Source: an uncultured Pelagibacteraceae bacterium (GTDB lineage: Bacteria > Pseudomonadota > Alphaproteobacteria > Pelagibacterales > Pelagibacteraceae). From it: a stretch of 64,000 bases of DNA. The notes under the pieces were generated by a model that saw only the letters and a program-made list of their open reading frames with translations, searched no databases and was not told where the DNA came from. The stretch spans positions 20,903 through 84,902 of the forward strand of contig CACEIC010000002.1 of the NCBI GenBank assembly GCA_902559605.1, read 5' to 3'. Both the position numbers and the translations under genes were made by a program. Of the stretch, positions 40,459-49,952 are shown one piece after another; positions within the stretch are counted from its first letter, which is position 1; each line of letters opens with the position of its first letter.

Positions 40459-41070
40459 TTAATGAGACCATATATCTGATGTATAAGATGCTAAATCTAA
40501 ATTAACTCTACTATATATAAATTTTATAACATCTTTATATAAATCATTTCTTTTTTCTCTGACTAAAATCTTACTTAGACCTTTGTAAATTTGATGTAAA
40601 TAAATTACATCTTTAGCACAATAATTTAATTGTTTTTCAGTTAGATCTCCTCCAAAGTCAGACGATTGAAGATTTTTGCTAATATCATTACCTGTAAATT
40701 CTTTAATTAAGTCTTTTAATCCGTGTTTATCGCTATAACTTCTGGCAATCTTACTCATTATTTTTGTGCAGTTTATATTTGCCACTTCCACATTTAAATA
40801 TTTTTTTATAAATAATAAGTCTGCTCTAGCATAATGAAATATCTTATTAATTTTTTTATCCTCTAAGATTTTTTTTAAATTTGGTGCGTTATAAGTCTCC
40901 CTATTAAGTTTTATAATGTGGGCATCATTCTTGCCTGTAGAGATTTGGACCAAGCAAAGCTTGTCTCTTTCAACATTCAGGCCCATAAATTCACAATCAA
41001 CAGATATATTGTCACCCAGGTTTAATTGATCTGGCAAATCTTCTCTGTGTAATTTAATATCTATATTCAT
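40459..41070 (-). CDS. rnd: Ribonuclease D (short form)
   Basis: SVDCEFMGLN, FHYARADLLFIKKYL, YCAKDVIYLHQIY (DEDDy). Confidence 0.9.
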   Translation of the reverse strand: MNIDIKLHREDLPDQLNLGDNISVDCEFMGLNVERDKLCLVQISTGKNDAHIIKLNRETYNAPNLKKILEDKKINKIFHYARADLLFIKKYLNVEVANINCTKIMSKIARSYSDKHGLKDLIKEFTGNDISKNLQSSDFGGDLTEKQLNYCAKDVIYLHQIYKGLSKILVREKRNDLYKDVIKFIYSRVNLDLASYTSDIWSH

Positions 41071-41086
41071 TTTTAAGAATATATAT

Positions 41087-42046
41087 ATGAATCAAAAAGA
41101 AATTCTACTTTTCGGTGCAACAGGTCAAATCGGAAGAAATTTAATAAGAAAGTTATCACAAAATAACTATAAAATTACCGCAGTTACAAGAAATACTCAT
41201 AGAGCGGGTTACATTATAAAGACCCAAGCTAATCCTGGATATCTGGAATTAGTGGAATTAAAAAATTTTGACCCAAAAAAAATTGAGGACTTAATTAAAA
41301 ATTGTACAGTTTGTATTAATTTAATCGGGATTTTATTTGAAAAAAAAAGAGGTGATTTCAAAATAATTCATACGGATCTACCTAACTTACTTTCTAAATT
41401 AGCAAAAAAATATAAAATTCAAAAATTTATACATTTATCCTCTTTAGGAATTGAAAATGCTTTAGATAGCGATTATGCAAATAGTAAACTGGAGGGAGAA
41501 AAAAAAATTAAAAGTAATTTTGAAAAATTTGTAATTCTTAAGCCTTCAATTGTCTATTCGGTTGATGATAAATTTACAACTAGGTTTATGACATTGCTAA
41601 GCAGACTGCCAATAATGCCTTTATATTATAATGGAAATACAAAGTTTAGCCCAATTCATGTTAGTGATTTAGTAGATATAATATTAAATGCAATTGAAAA
41701 TAAAAATAACAACTTAGTTCTTGAATGTGTAGGCCCAGAGATTTTAACATTTAAGGAAATAATTGAAAAATTATTGATTTCAATACAAAAAAAAAGATTT
41801 CTCGTACCTGTTCCAATTCAAATAGCATCACTGACTGCAAAACTTTTACAGTTGTTGCCCAATCCCCTATTGACTGAAGATCAGCTCAAATTATTAAAAT
41901 ATGATAATGTTAGTACAGGATTATACAAAACAAACTTTGACTTTGGTTTTAACACCAAAAAGAATTTTGATGAAGAAATTAATAAATATAGTTATAATTG
42001 GAAAACTGGTGGACAGTTTGCAATTAAAGATAATATAAAAAAATAA
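41087..42046 (+). CDS. NAD(P)-binding epimerase (NDUFA9-like)
   Basis: LLFGATGQIGRNLIRKL, HLSSLGIENALDSDYANSKLEGEKKI. Confidence 0.88.
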   Translation: MNQKEILLFGATGQIGRNLIRKLSQNNYKITAVTRNTHRAGYIIKTQANPGYLELVELKNFDPKKIEDLIKNCTVCINLIGILFEKKRGDFKIIHTDLPNLLSKLAKKYKIQKFIHLSSLGIENALDSDYANSKLEGEKKIKSNFEKFVILKPSIVYSVDDKFTTRFMTLLSRLPIMPLYYNGNTKFSPIHVSDLVDIILNAIENKNNNLVLECVGPEILTFKEIIEKLLISIQKKRFLVPVPIQIASLTAKLLQLLPNPLLTEDQLKLLKYDNVSTGLYKTNFDFGFNTKKNFDEEINKYSYNWKTGGQFAIKDNIKK

Positions 42047-42047
42047 A

Positions 42048-42329
42048 ATGCTTTCTTATTTAGTAATTGGTTTATGTATTTTTTTACTTTTAGTGGTAAT
42101 ATTTTTTTCTATAAAACCTATAAGCATGGGAATTGAAGCAAGAAGAGATATTAAAAATAACGCCGAAGATGAAAATTTTAATGGAGATATTGAAGCTTCA
42201 ATGGTCGAAAATAACAACGATAAGAAACTTCAAATTTCGGACGAAATAATTAAATTAAGTAAGCTTAAAAATGAAGGACTAATCACCGAAGAAGAATTTA
42301 AAAAAGCAAAAAATAAACTAATAAACTAA
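42048..42329 (+). CDS. Membrane protein with C-terminal SHOCT domain
   Basis: N-terminal TM; LSKLKNEGLITEEEFKKAKNKLI. Confidence 0.8.
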   Translation: MLSYLVIGLCIFLLLVVIFFSIKPISMGIEARRDIKNNAEDENFNGDIEASMVENNNDKKLQISDEIIKLSKLKNEGLITEEEFKKAKNKLIN

Positions 42330-42820
42330 GCTGATTTTATTTTTTTTTCTATAAATTTAGGCATTTCTTCATCTTTATCCATTATATCTTCTTTTTTTCC
42401 TTTTGGTTGAAAAACAACCATTAAATGTAATGGACAATATGAAAATTTTTCTACGTTTTTCCTGCCACAAAAACTAGCATCTTTTTCATTTGGATTACCT
42501 TCCATGTATTTACAAGTATCCTCAGTTAGTTCCTCTAAAGTAAGATTTTTTGCAGCCTCAAAATTTTTATCCAAAATTAGTGATTTAAATTTACTCCTTT
42601 TACCTTTTAATTGAATTTGATTGTTGCCCTGATTTGAATAATTTTTTTTGTTTACATTTTGAGATTTGGTTTTTATTTTTGATGATAAATTTAACCTATG
42701 TGCTTTACCAATCACTGCATTTCTTGAAACACCACCAATAATTTCGGCAATCTGACTCGCTGTTTGACCTTTGCCCCACATTTCTTTTAATTTATTAACT
42801 TTTTCTTCAGTCCAACTCAT
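42326..42820 (-). CDS. gcrA: GcrA family cell-cycle regulator
   Basis: SWTEEKVNKLKEMWGKGQTASQIAEIIGGVSRNAVIGKAHRLNL. Confidence 0.94.
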   Translation of the reverse strand: MSWTEEKVNKLKEMWGKGQTASQIAEIIGGVSRNAVIGKAHRLNLSSKIKTKSQNVNKKNYSNQGNNQIQLKGKRSKFKSLILDKNFEAAKNLTLEELTEDTCKYMEGNPNEKDASFCGRKNVEKFSYCPLHLMVVFQPKGKKEDIMDKDEEMPKFIEKKIKSA

Positions 42821-42979
42821 TATTTTTACTATATTTAGTATTTAATTGTATATATATAACATCATGTGGCATAAATCTGTTTTAAAACAAGTTTTTTTTC
42901 TTTTTTTTCAACATATAAAGATTTTATAACTTGAGGTTGTAAATTACTCTTAAAAAAATAAAAAAAATTATAAGTAAAT

Positions 42980-44143
42980 ATGAGCGCTTTAGCACCGAAT
43001 TATAAAAGAAAAAATTTATCTTTTGTCAAAGGCAAAGGTAGTTTTCTAATATCATCAGATGGTAAAAAATATTTAGATTTCGTTCAAGGAATAGCAGTAA
43101 ATTCCCTCGGACACGCAAATAAAAAACTTATTAATGCAATATATAAACAATCAAAAAAACTATGGCATGTTTCCAATGCTTTTAAAATACCAGAGGGAGA
43201 AAAATTAGCAAAAAGATTAGCAGAAAAAACTTTTGCAGACTCTGTTATCTTCCAAAATAGCGGAGCCGAAGCTACAGAAGCAGCAATTAAAGTTGCGAGA
43301 AGATATTTTTACTCAATTGGTAAAAAACATAAAAATAGAATTATTTGTATCAAAAATTCATTCCATGGAAGAACAATTGCAGCAATACATGCAAGCGGTT
43401 CAAAAAAAATGACAGAAGGATTTGGGCCAAAAGTTCCAGGATTTGATCATTTTGAATTTGGTGATCACAAAAAACTAAAAAAATTGATTAAAAAAAATAC
43501 AGCAGCTATTATGATTGAAACAGTAATGGGTGAGGGAGGTATTAAAGTAATTCCAAATTGGTGCATAAAAGCAATTAGAAAAATATGTAATCAAAAAAGA
43601 ATACTTTTAATTCTTGATGAAGTTCAATGTGGTATTGGAAGATCAGGAAAATTTTTTGCTTTTGAATATTCGAAAGTTAAGCCTGATATAGTTCCCATAG
43701 CGAAAGGAATTGGGGGCGGTTTTCCTATTGGTGCAGTTCTAATGACAAAGAAAGTTGCAAAAGCTATGGTACCGGGTACACATGGTTCAACATTTGGTGG
43801 AAACCCACTTGCTATGGCAGTAGGTAATGCTGTTTTAGATCAAATAAATAAGGATCTTTTAATTAATGTAAATAAAATGTCAAAATATTTTATTCATGAA
43901 CTTAATAAAATCAAAATAAAATATCCTAAAGTAATTAAAGAGATCAGAGGAGTAGGACTATTAATTGGTTTACAACTTTTTAATGATCAAACCGAATTTA
44001 TAAAAAAATTGATGGAAAAAAAGTTATTGACTATTAGAGCAGCTGAAAACGTTATAAGAATTTTACCTCCATTAAATGTAAAAAAAAGAGAAATTGATAT
44101 AGCTCTAAAAGCTATTAATAAAGTTTGTAATGAAATAAAATGA
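42980..44143 (+). CDS. argD: Acetylornithine aminotransferase
   Basis: NSGAEATEAAIKVARRY, ILDEVQCGIGRSGKFFAFEY, GTHGSTFGGNPLA. Confidence 0.94.
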   Translation: MSALAPNYKRKNLSFVKGKGSFLISSDGKKYLDFVQGIAVNSLGHANKKLINAIYKQSKKLWHVSNAFKIPEGEKLAKRLAEKTFADSVIFQNSGAEATEAAIKVARRYFYSIGKKHKNRIICIKNSFHGRTIAAIHASGSKKMTEGFGPKVPGFDHFEFGDHKKLKKLIKKNTAAIMIETVMGEGGIKVIPNWCIKAIRKICNQKRILLILDEVQCGIGRSGKFFAFEYSKVKPDIVPIAKGIGGGFPIGAVLMTKKVAKAMVPGTHGSTFGGNPLAMAVGNAVLDQINKDLLINVNKMSKYFIHELNKIKIKYPKVIKEIRGVGLLIGLQLFNDQTEFIKKLMEKKLLTIRAAENVIRILPPLNVKKREIDIALKAINKVCNEIK

Positions 44144-45069
44144 AACACTTTATAAATTTAAAAGATATTCCCAGTAAAGATCTTAGAAAAATAATTATTG
44201 ACGCGAAACAAAGAAAAAAACAAAGAAAAAAATTAAATATTTTAGAGCCAGACAAACGAGCGCCTCTTAAAGGTAAAATGCTAGTACAAATGTTTGAAAA
44301 AGCTAGTTCAAGAACTAGGATAAGTTTTTATTTAGCCATTAAACAGCTTGGCGGAGGAACACTAACACTTAAATCTAACGAACTTCATCTTGGACAAGGT
44401 GGTGAGACAATTGCTGATACCGCTAAAATTTTATCTACATATGCAGATGGTTTTATGTTGAGAACTGATGATGATAAAAAAATTAAAGATTTCCAAAAGC
44501 ATTTAACTATACCGTTAATAAATGGTTTAAGCCCTTCATCTCACCCAACTCAAGTATTATCAGATATTTTTACTGTTGAAGAATTAAAAAAAAAACCAAT
44601 ATCTAAATTAAAAATTTGTTGGATTGGAGATTCTAATAATGTTTTAGACAGTTTAATTGCTGCATCCGTTAAGTTTTCTTTTAAACTAAGCATTGGATGT
44701 CCAAAAAAATTTGCACCCAGTCAGAAAGTTAAAGATTGGGTAAGAAAAAATAAAAAAAAAATTTTTATTTATCATGATCTAAAAAAAGCTGCATTGGACG
44801 CAGATGTAATTTTTTCTGATAAAGTAATATCTTTAAATGATAAAGTTAACAAAAAAAGAAAAAAACAACATTTTCAAAAATTTAAAATAAAAAAAGAGAT
44901 ATTTAATTATACAAAAAAAAATTGTATTTTTTTACATTGCTTACCAAGAGGAGATGAAGTTGAGGAGGACGTATTTTTGGGAAAAAATTCCCAAGTGTGG
45001 CAACAGGCTCTGAACAGAGTTCATGTTCAAAAAAGTATTCTATTGTATTGTTTTGGAAAATTAAGGTAG
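44140..45069 (+). CDS. argF: Ornithine carbamoyltransferase
   Basis: MFEKASSRTRISFYLAIKQLGG, SHPTQVLSDIFT, HCLPRG. Confidence 0.93.
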   Translation: MKHFINLKDIPSKDLRKIIIDAKQRKKQRKKLNILEPDKRAPLKGKMLVQMFEKASSRTRISFYLAIKQLGGGTLTLKSNELHLGQGGETIADTAKILSTYADGFMLRTDDDKKIKDFQKHLTIPLINGLSPSSHPTQVLSDIFTVEELKKKPISKLKICWIGDSNNVLDSLIAASVKFSFKLSIGCPKKFAPSQKVKDWVRKNKKKIFIYHDLKKAALDADVIFSDKVISLNDKVNKKRKKQHFQKFKIKKEIFNYTKKNCIFLHCLPRGDEVEEDVFLGKNSQVWQQALNRVHVQKSILLYCFGKLR

Positions 45070-45600
45070 GGGGAGTGGATTATCTGAATTTTGGTTAAGA
45101 TACAAAATAACCGATGCCCTGTCTTTTTCTTTTCTTAATCCAGCAAATGCCATCTTAGTTCCCTTAATATAACTTTGAGGTTTTTTTAAATAACCGTTCA
45201 TCTCTTCAAATGTCCAATCTTTGTCATAAGCTGCCATTGCTTTTGAATATTTATAGTCCTGTTTTGATGCAACTTTTCTTCCTATTACACCATACAATGC
45301 AGGGCCGATTTTATTCTCTCCTCCTTTATTTACTAAATGACAAGCAGAACATTTCTTAAATACTTTCTCTCCATGAGAAACATCTCCCAAAGCAAGTAAT
45401 GCAGAAATATCAACTTTTTCCTCAATTTTTTCTTTCGTTAAACTTAAAACTTGGCTGCTTTCCTGAATATCTACTTTGTATGCCGATTTCTCTGGTTTAT
45501 CTACATGAAAAGCAATATCTGAAATTTTTCCTATTCCAATTACAAGTAATGCTATAAGAAGTACAGCTGCAATTATTTTGTTTATTTCGAATGAATCCAT
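45061..45600 (-). CDS. Membrane-anchored class I cytochrome c
   Basis: N-terminal TM; KCSACHLVN haem motif, KIGPALYGVIGRK, GTKMAFAGL. Confidence 0.93.
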   Translation of the reverse strand: MDSFEINKIIAAVLLIALLVIGIGKISDIAFHVDKPEKSAYKVDIQESSQVLSLTKEKIEEKVDISALLALGDVSHGEKVFKKCSACHLVNKGGENKIGPALYGVIGRKVASKQDYKYSKAMAAYDKDWTFEEMNGYLKKPQSYIKGTKMAFAGLRKEKDRASVILYLNQNSDNPLPLP

Positions 45601-45696
45601 TTTTTTTTATAATAGGGTCGTATAACATGTTAAACAAAATATATAAGAAATTTAATTTATAAATTTGCGTCTCAAAGACGCATAAAATATGAATAT

Positions 45697-46431
45697 ATGA
45701 GTAATTCAATTATAATAATTCCATCAAGATTAGCCGCAACGAGACTCCCTCAAAAGCCATTAATAAAAATTAATAATAAAACTCTAATCATGCATGTATA
45801 TGAAAAAGCTCTAGAAAGCCAAATTGGAGAGGTTTATGTTGCAACTTGTGATGAGGAAATTGCCTCAGAAGTAAGAAAAAATGGAGGTAAATTTGTAATG
45901 ACAGACATAAATCACACAACTGGGACAGATAGAGTGTTTGAGGCTTCTCAGAAACTAGATTTAAAAGATATCGATTTTATTATGAATATCCAAGGCGATG
46001 AACCAATGATTAATCCTTTAGATATTAAAAATTTAAATAAAATATCAAAGGAAAAAAACTTAAATATCTCAACATTAGCATACAACATCGAGAAAAAAGA
46101 ATATTACGAAAATGCAAACATTGTAAAAGTTATTACAAAAAATAAGATAAATGAAAACTCAGCAACGGAAGCTTTAAATTTTTATAGAATAATTAAAGAA
46201 AATAGCTCTAGCAATATTTATCAGCATTTTGGAATATATTTGTATAAATATTCAGCTTTAAAAAAATTTGTGAATCTTGAAAAAAGTGAAAATGAAACTA
46301 AAGAAAGACTGGAGCAGCTTAGAGCCATTGATAATAATATAAAAATTAATGTAATATTGGCCAACTATTTTTCTAGTGGCATTGATACAAAAAAAGATTT
46401 AGAAGAATACATAAAGTCATTTAATAAATAA
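45697..46431 (+). CDS. kdsB: 3-deoxy-manno-octulosonate cytidylyltransferase
   Basis: IIPSRLAATRLPQKPL, NIQGDEPMI. Confidence 0.95.
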   Translation: MSNSIIIIPSRLAATRLPQKPLIKINNKTLIMHVYEKALESQIGEVYVATCDEEIASEVRKNGGKFVMTDINHTTGTDRVFEASQKLDLKDIDFIMNIQGDEPMINPLDIKNLNKISKEKNLNISTLAYNIEKKEYYENANIVKVITKNKINENSATEALNFYRIIKENSSSNIYQHFGIYLYKYSALKKFVNLEKSENETKERLEQLRAIDNNIKINVILANYFSSGIDTKKDLEEYIKSFNK

Positions 46432-46435
46432 TATA

Positions 46436-47266
46436 ATGAAGATAGTTTATCAGGGCATTGCAGGAAGTTATAGTGAGAGCTGTGCCAAATATCTGTATCC
46501 AAGCATAGAGACTATTCCTTGTAAAACTTTTGACGAATGTTTTGATATGGCAAGTAAAAACAGTAGCATTAGGGCAATTATACCAGAGTCAAACAAAACA
46601 ACAGGAAACATTGGCGTAGAATATTTAATATTTAAATACAGATTAAACATTTATGAAGAAATCTTTTTTCCGATTAATCACAATCTAATAGGTATTAAAG
46701 GTTCTAAATTAAAGGATATTAAAAATGTTTACTCACATGCACAAGCATTGAGTCAAGCTTCTCAATTTTTAAAAAAAAGTAATCTATCTGGTAACGTAAG
46801 AGCAGACACTGCAGGATCTGCTAAATATATTTCAGATACAAAAGATATAAGCAAGGCTGCAATAGCATCGAAACTAAGTGCTGAAATATACAATCTTGAA
46901 ATTTTAAAAGAAAATATTCAAGATGATAAGGATAACTTCACAAGATTCTTAATTATGGGAAAAGAAATAATCCAACCTGAAATAGATAAAATGAAGTATA
47001 TAACTTCTTTTTTATTCAAGCTTAGAGACAAGCCAGCAGCATTATATTCAGCATTATCAGGATTTGCTATAAATGGAGTTAATATGACAAAACTTCAAAG
47101 TTTCCCTGAAAAAAATTCATTCTCATCGTTTTTTTTCTTGTGTGACATTGATGGGCATTTAGATGAAAAAAAAATTAAAAATTCATTAGAAGAATTAGCC
47201 TTTCATTGTGAAGACATGCACGTCCTAGGTGTTTATAAAGCACATGAATTTCGAGAAAAAAAATAA
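46436..47266 (+). CDS. pheA: Prephenate dehydratase
   Basis: YQGIAGSYSESCA, RADTAGSAKYIS, ACT domain FAINGVNMTKLQSFPEK. Confidence 0.92.
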   Translation: MKIVYQGIAGSYSESCAKYLYPSIETIPCKTFDECFDMASKNSSIRAIIPESNKTTGNIGVEYLIFKYRLNIYEEIFFPINHNLIGIKGSKLKDIKNVYSHAQALSQASQFLKKSNLSGNVRADTAGSAKYISDTKDISKAAIASKLSAEIYNLEILKENIQDDKDNFTRFLIMGKEIIQPEIDKMKYITSFLFKLRDKPAALYSALSGFAINGVNMTKLQSFPEKNSFSSFFFLCDIDGHLDEKKIKNSLEELAFHCEDMHVLGVYKAHEFREKK

Positions 47267-47275
47267 TTAACTTTA

Positions 47276-47305
47276 TTGTAGATTAGAAAAAATTATTGTT
47301 ATAAT
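47276..47305 (+). promoter_or_regulatory. Sigma70-like promoter for the SRP RNA
   Basis: TTGTAG - 18 nt - TATAAT just before the SRP RNA. Confidence 0.6.
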
Positions 47306-47310
47306 AGAAA

Positions 47311-47402
47311 TGGAGGCCTTCCAGGTGGGACTACCACAAACTCCCCCAGACTTGAAAAAGAGCAAGGGTAGTGAGTTTTTCCCAGGTTGGTAGGTCTCCT
47401 GT
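47311..47402 (+). ncRNA. ffs: Bacterial small SRP RNA (4.5S); boundaries approximate
   Basis: Conserved apical domain CTCCCCCAGACTTGAAAAAGAGCAAGGGTAGTGAG with GAAA tetraloop; flanking CTACC/GGTAG pairing; immediately upstream of dnaX. Confidence 0.85.
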
Positions 47403-47403
47403 T

Positions 47404-49023
47404 ATGACAAAAAATTCTCAAGTTTTTGCTTTAAAATATAGACCACAGACTTTTAAGGATCTAGTTGGCCATTCTGAAGTATCTAAAGCTATTTACAATT
47501 CTATAAAAATAAATAAATCAGCAAATGCATTTTTATTTACTGGAATACGGGGAATTGGAAAAACAACATTTGCACGAATAGTTGCAAAAGCACTTAATTG
47601 TGAAAATGGTATTGAAAAACTTTGTAGCGAAAACTTTTGTTCAAATTGTTTGTCTATAATTAATTCAAACCATATTGATGTACTAGAGATTGATGCTGCC
47701 AGTAGAACAGGCGTAGACGATGTACGAGAGTTACTAGAATTTTCAAGATATAGTCCCTCAGTAGCAAAATACAAAGTATTTATTATTGATGAAGTGCACA
47801 TGTTAAGTAAACAAGCATTCAATGCTTTACTTAAAACATTAGAGGAGCCACCAAGTTATCTAAAGTTTATTTTTGCCACAACTGAAATAAAAAAAATTCC
47901 TATTACTGTTCTATCTAGATGTCAAAGATATAACTTATCAAGAATAGGTTCAGTAGAATTATTTCAATATATTAAAAGCATTTGTTTAAAAGAAGATAGA
48001 AAAGTAAATGATAAAGCACTAAAATTAATCGTAAAGATCTCAGAGGGCTCTGTAAGAGATGCATTATCCTTACTAGACAGAGCATTATTGTCCACTGAAA
48101 ATGAAGAACTTTTATTTGAAAATGCCCAAAAAATATTTGGATATGTAGATAAAAGTTCATACATCAAACTTCTTGAATTAGTCCTTAATGGAGATGAAAA
48201 ATCTGTTTTGAAACACTACAGAGATATTTATATATCTGGCGTAGATCCAAGTAATTTCCTCAATGATTTTCTAGAAATATTATATTTTACAAAAAATATT
48301 TCACATCTTGCTATTGATGGTACAAATTTTACTTTAAATGATAATGACTATAATGAAATTTTATCTTTATCAAAAAAAACTAAACCAAATACATTCTTAC
48401 TTTTTTGGGAATATACACTAAAAACTGTAAAGGAAATGAATTTAGTAAGTAATAAAAATATTTTAATCGAGATGTTTCTTATTCAACTTATTTATATAAA
48501 AAATAGTAAAACTTTATATCAAGAAGAAAAAAAAAATATAACAATAAATAACTCAAGTAATCAAAACAAAATTTTTTTAAAAAAAAGTGAAGTTGTCAGT
48601 CAGATAAAAAATATTCAACAAGAAGATAATGAAACTGAAAAAAAAGATGATAAAAATCAAAATAAGATTACTAATCTAGAGGATTTAATAAATACTTGCA
48701 TTGATAAAAAAGAAATTAAACTTAAATATGAATTAGAGAATAATGTTAATCTGGTATCGTTCTCTAAATATAAGATTGAAATTTCTTTTAATCCAAAATT
48801 AAATAAAGATTTTGTAAAAAATTTATCTGATAAGCTTTTTGAATGGACTAATAAAAGATGGATTATCTTATTTTCAAACCAAAAAGGAGAAATTAGTAAA
48901 AAAGAAGAGAAAATAATAATGAAAGATAAAATTATGGATGAATATAAAAGTTCTAATGAATATGACAAAATTCTTGGATTAATTCCCGACATTGAATTGA
49001 CTGATATAGAGGAAAAAAAATGA
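47404..49023 (+). CDS. dnaX: DNA polymerase III subunit gamma/tau
   Basis: YRPQTFKDLVGHSEV, FTGIRGIGKTTFARI, VFIIDEVHMLSKQAFNALLKTLEEPP; start at ATG after SRP RNA rather than upstream GTG. Confidence 0.95.
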   Translation: MTKNSQVFALKYRPQTFKDLVGHSEVSKAIYNSIKINKSANAFLFTGIRGIGKTTFARIVAKALNCENGIEKLCSENFCSNCLSIINSNHIDVLEIDAASRTGVDDVRELLEFSRYSPSVAKYKVFIIDEVHMLSKQAFNALLKTLEEPPSYLKFIFATTEIKKIPITVLSRCQRYNLSRIGSVELFQYIKSICLKEDRKVNDKALKLIVKISEGSVRDALSLLDRALLSTENEELLFENAQKIFGYVDKSSYIKLLELVLNGDEKSVLKHYRDIYISGVDPSNFLNDFLEILYFTKNISHLAIDGTNFTLNDNDYNEILSLSKKTKPNTFLLFWEYTLKTVKEMNLVSNKNILIEMFLIQLIYIKNSKTLYQEEKKNITINNSSNQNKIFLKKSEVVSQIKNIQQEDNETEKKDDKNQNKITNLEDLINTCIDKKEIKLKYELENNVNLVSFSKYKIEISFNPKLNKDFVKNLSDKLFEWTNKRWIILFSNQKGEISKKEEKIIMKDKIMDEYKSSNEYDKILGLIPDIELTDIEEKK

Positions 49024-49337
49024 CAGATTTTAATAAAATACTAGAAAAAGCAAAAGAGATAGAAAAAAAAATGAAAGAAAGTCAGGAGAGCCTTAAAAAA
49101 ATTGAGGTTAATGGTGTTTCTGGAGGAGATGTGGTTAAAATTACGCTAAACGGAGATGGAGAGATGACTAAAATTTTATTAAGCGATAAAGTACTGAAAG
49201 AAGATAAAGAGATAATTCAAGATTTAATCACTGCCGCACATAATGATGCTAAAAATAAATTAAAATCAAAAACCTCAGAAGAAATATCTAAAGCGACTAG
49301 TGAATTAGGTGTGCCTGGATTTAAATGGCCTTTATAA
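49020..49337 (+). CDS. YbaB/EbfC family nucleoid-associated protein
   Basis: Size, sequence (GDVVKITLNGDGEMTKILLSD) and dnaX-ybaB-recR order. Confidence 0.92.
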   Translation: MTDFNKILEKAKEIEKKMKESQESLKKIEVNGVSGGDVVKITLNGDGEMTKILLSDKVLKEDKEIIQDLITAAHNDAKNKLKSKTSEEISKATSELGVPGFKWPL

Positions 49338-49341
49338 TTAA

Positions 49342-49944
49342 ATGCAAAATCTTCCTGAAATAGATAATTTAATTAAACTAATATCTAAATTACCAGGTCT
49401 TGGACCAAAATCTGCAAAAAGAATAATTTTAAAAATGATCAATAATCGCCAAGAAATATTAAGACCTTTGGCTAATAATCTGAGTGATGTATTTAAAAAT
49501 ATTGAACGTTGTAAAATTTGTGGAACATTAAAATCTAATAATAATCCCTGCAATAATTGTGAAGACAAAAATAAAAAATATAGCAAAATATGTGTTGTTG
49601 AAAACATTTCGGATCAATGGGCAATAGAAAGCTCATCTATTTATCAAGGCTACTATCATATTTTAGGAGGCACGATCTCTGATAGCACCAACGGAAATAA
49701 TAGAGAAAATTTGCTTATTAATTCTCTGATAGAAAGAATAAAAAATGATAATATTGATGAAGTGATTTTAGCAACTAGTGCTACCGTTGAAGGACAAACT
49801 ACCGCTTTTTATATTCAGGACAGCTTAAAAAATATAAATGTAAAAATATCGAAATTAGCTCAAGGTTTGCCAGTTGGTGGAGAAATCGAAACATCAGATG
49901 ACGGAACGCTTATATCTGCTTTTAAAAATAGAAAAGATTTATAA
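49342..49944 (+). CDS. recR: Recombination protein RecR
   Basis: LISKLPGLGPKSAKRI, Zn finger CKICGTLKSNNNPCNNC, ICVVENISD Toprim. Confidence 0.96.
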   Translation: MQNLPEIDNLIKLISKLPGLGPKSAKRIILKMINNRQEILRPLANNLSDVFKNIERCKICGTLKSNNNPCNNCEDKNKKYSKICVVENISDQWAIESSSIYQGYYHILGGTISDSTNGNNRENLLINSLIERIKNDNIDEVILATSATVEGQTTAFYIQDSLKNINVKISKLAQGLPVGGEIETSDDGTLISAFKNRKDL

Positions 49945-49952
49945 ATAAATAA

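Noticed and set aside
42863-42928. Micro-ORF MWHKSVLKQVFFLFFQHIKIL upstream of argD as a possible attenuator leader
   Set aside because: Phe codons come from a T-rich tract and there is no Arg enrichment matching argD/argF; no hairpin-terminator seen.
45497-45709. Minus ORF of 70 aa overlapping cytochrome c start
   Set aside because: Out of frame with the clear cytochrome c gene and spans the kdsB start; no supporting features.
47371-47403. GTG start of the listed dnaX ORF
   Set aside because: This 5' part lies inside the SRP RNA; the ATG at 47404 fits the DnaX N-terminus.
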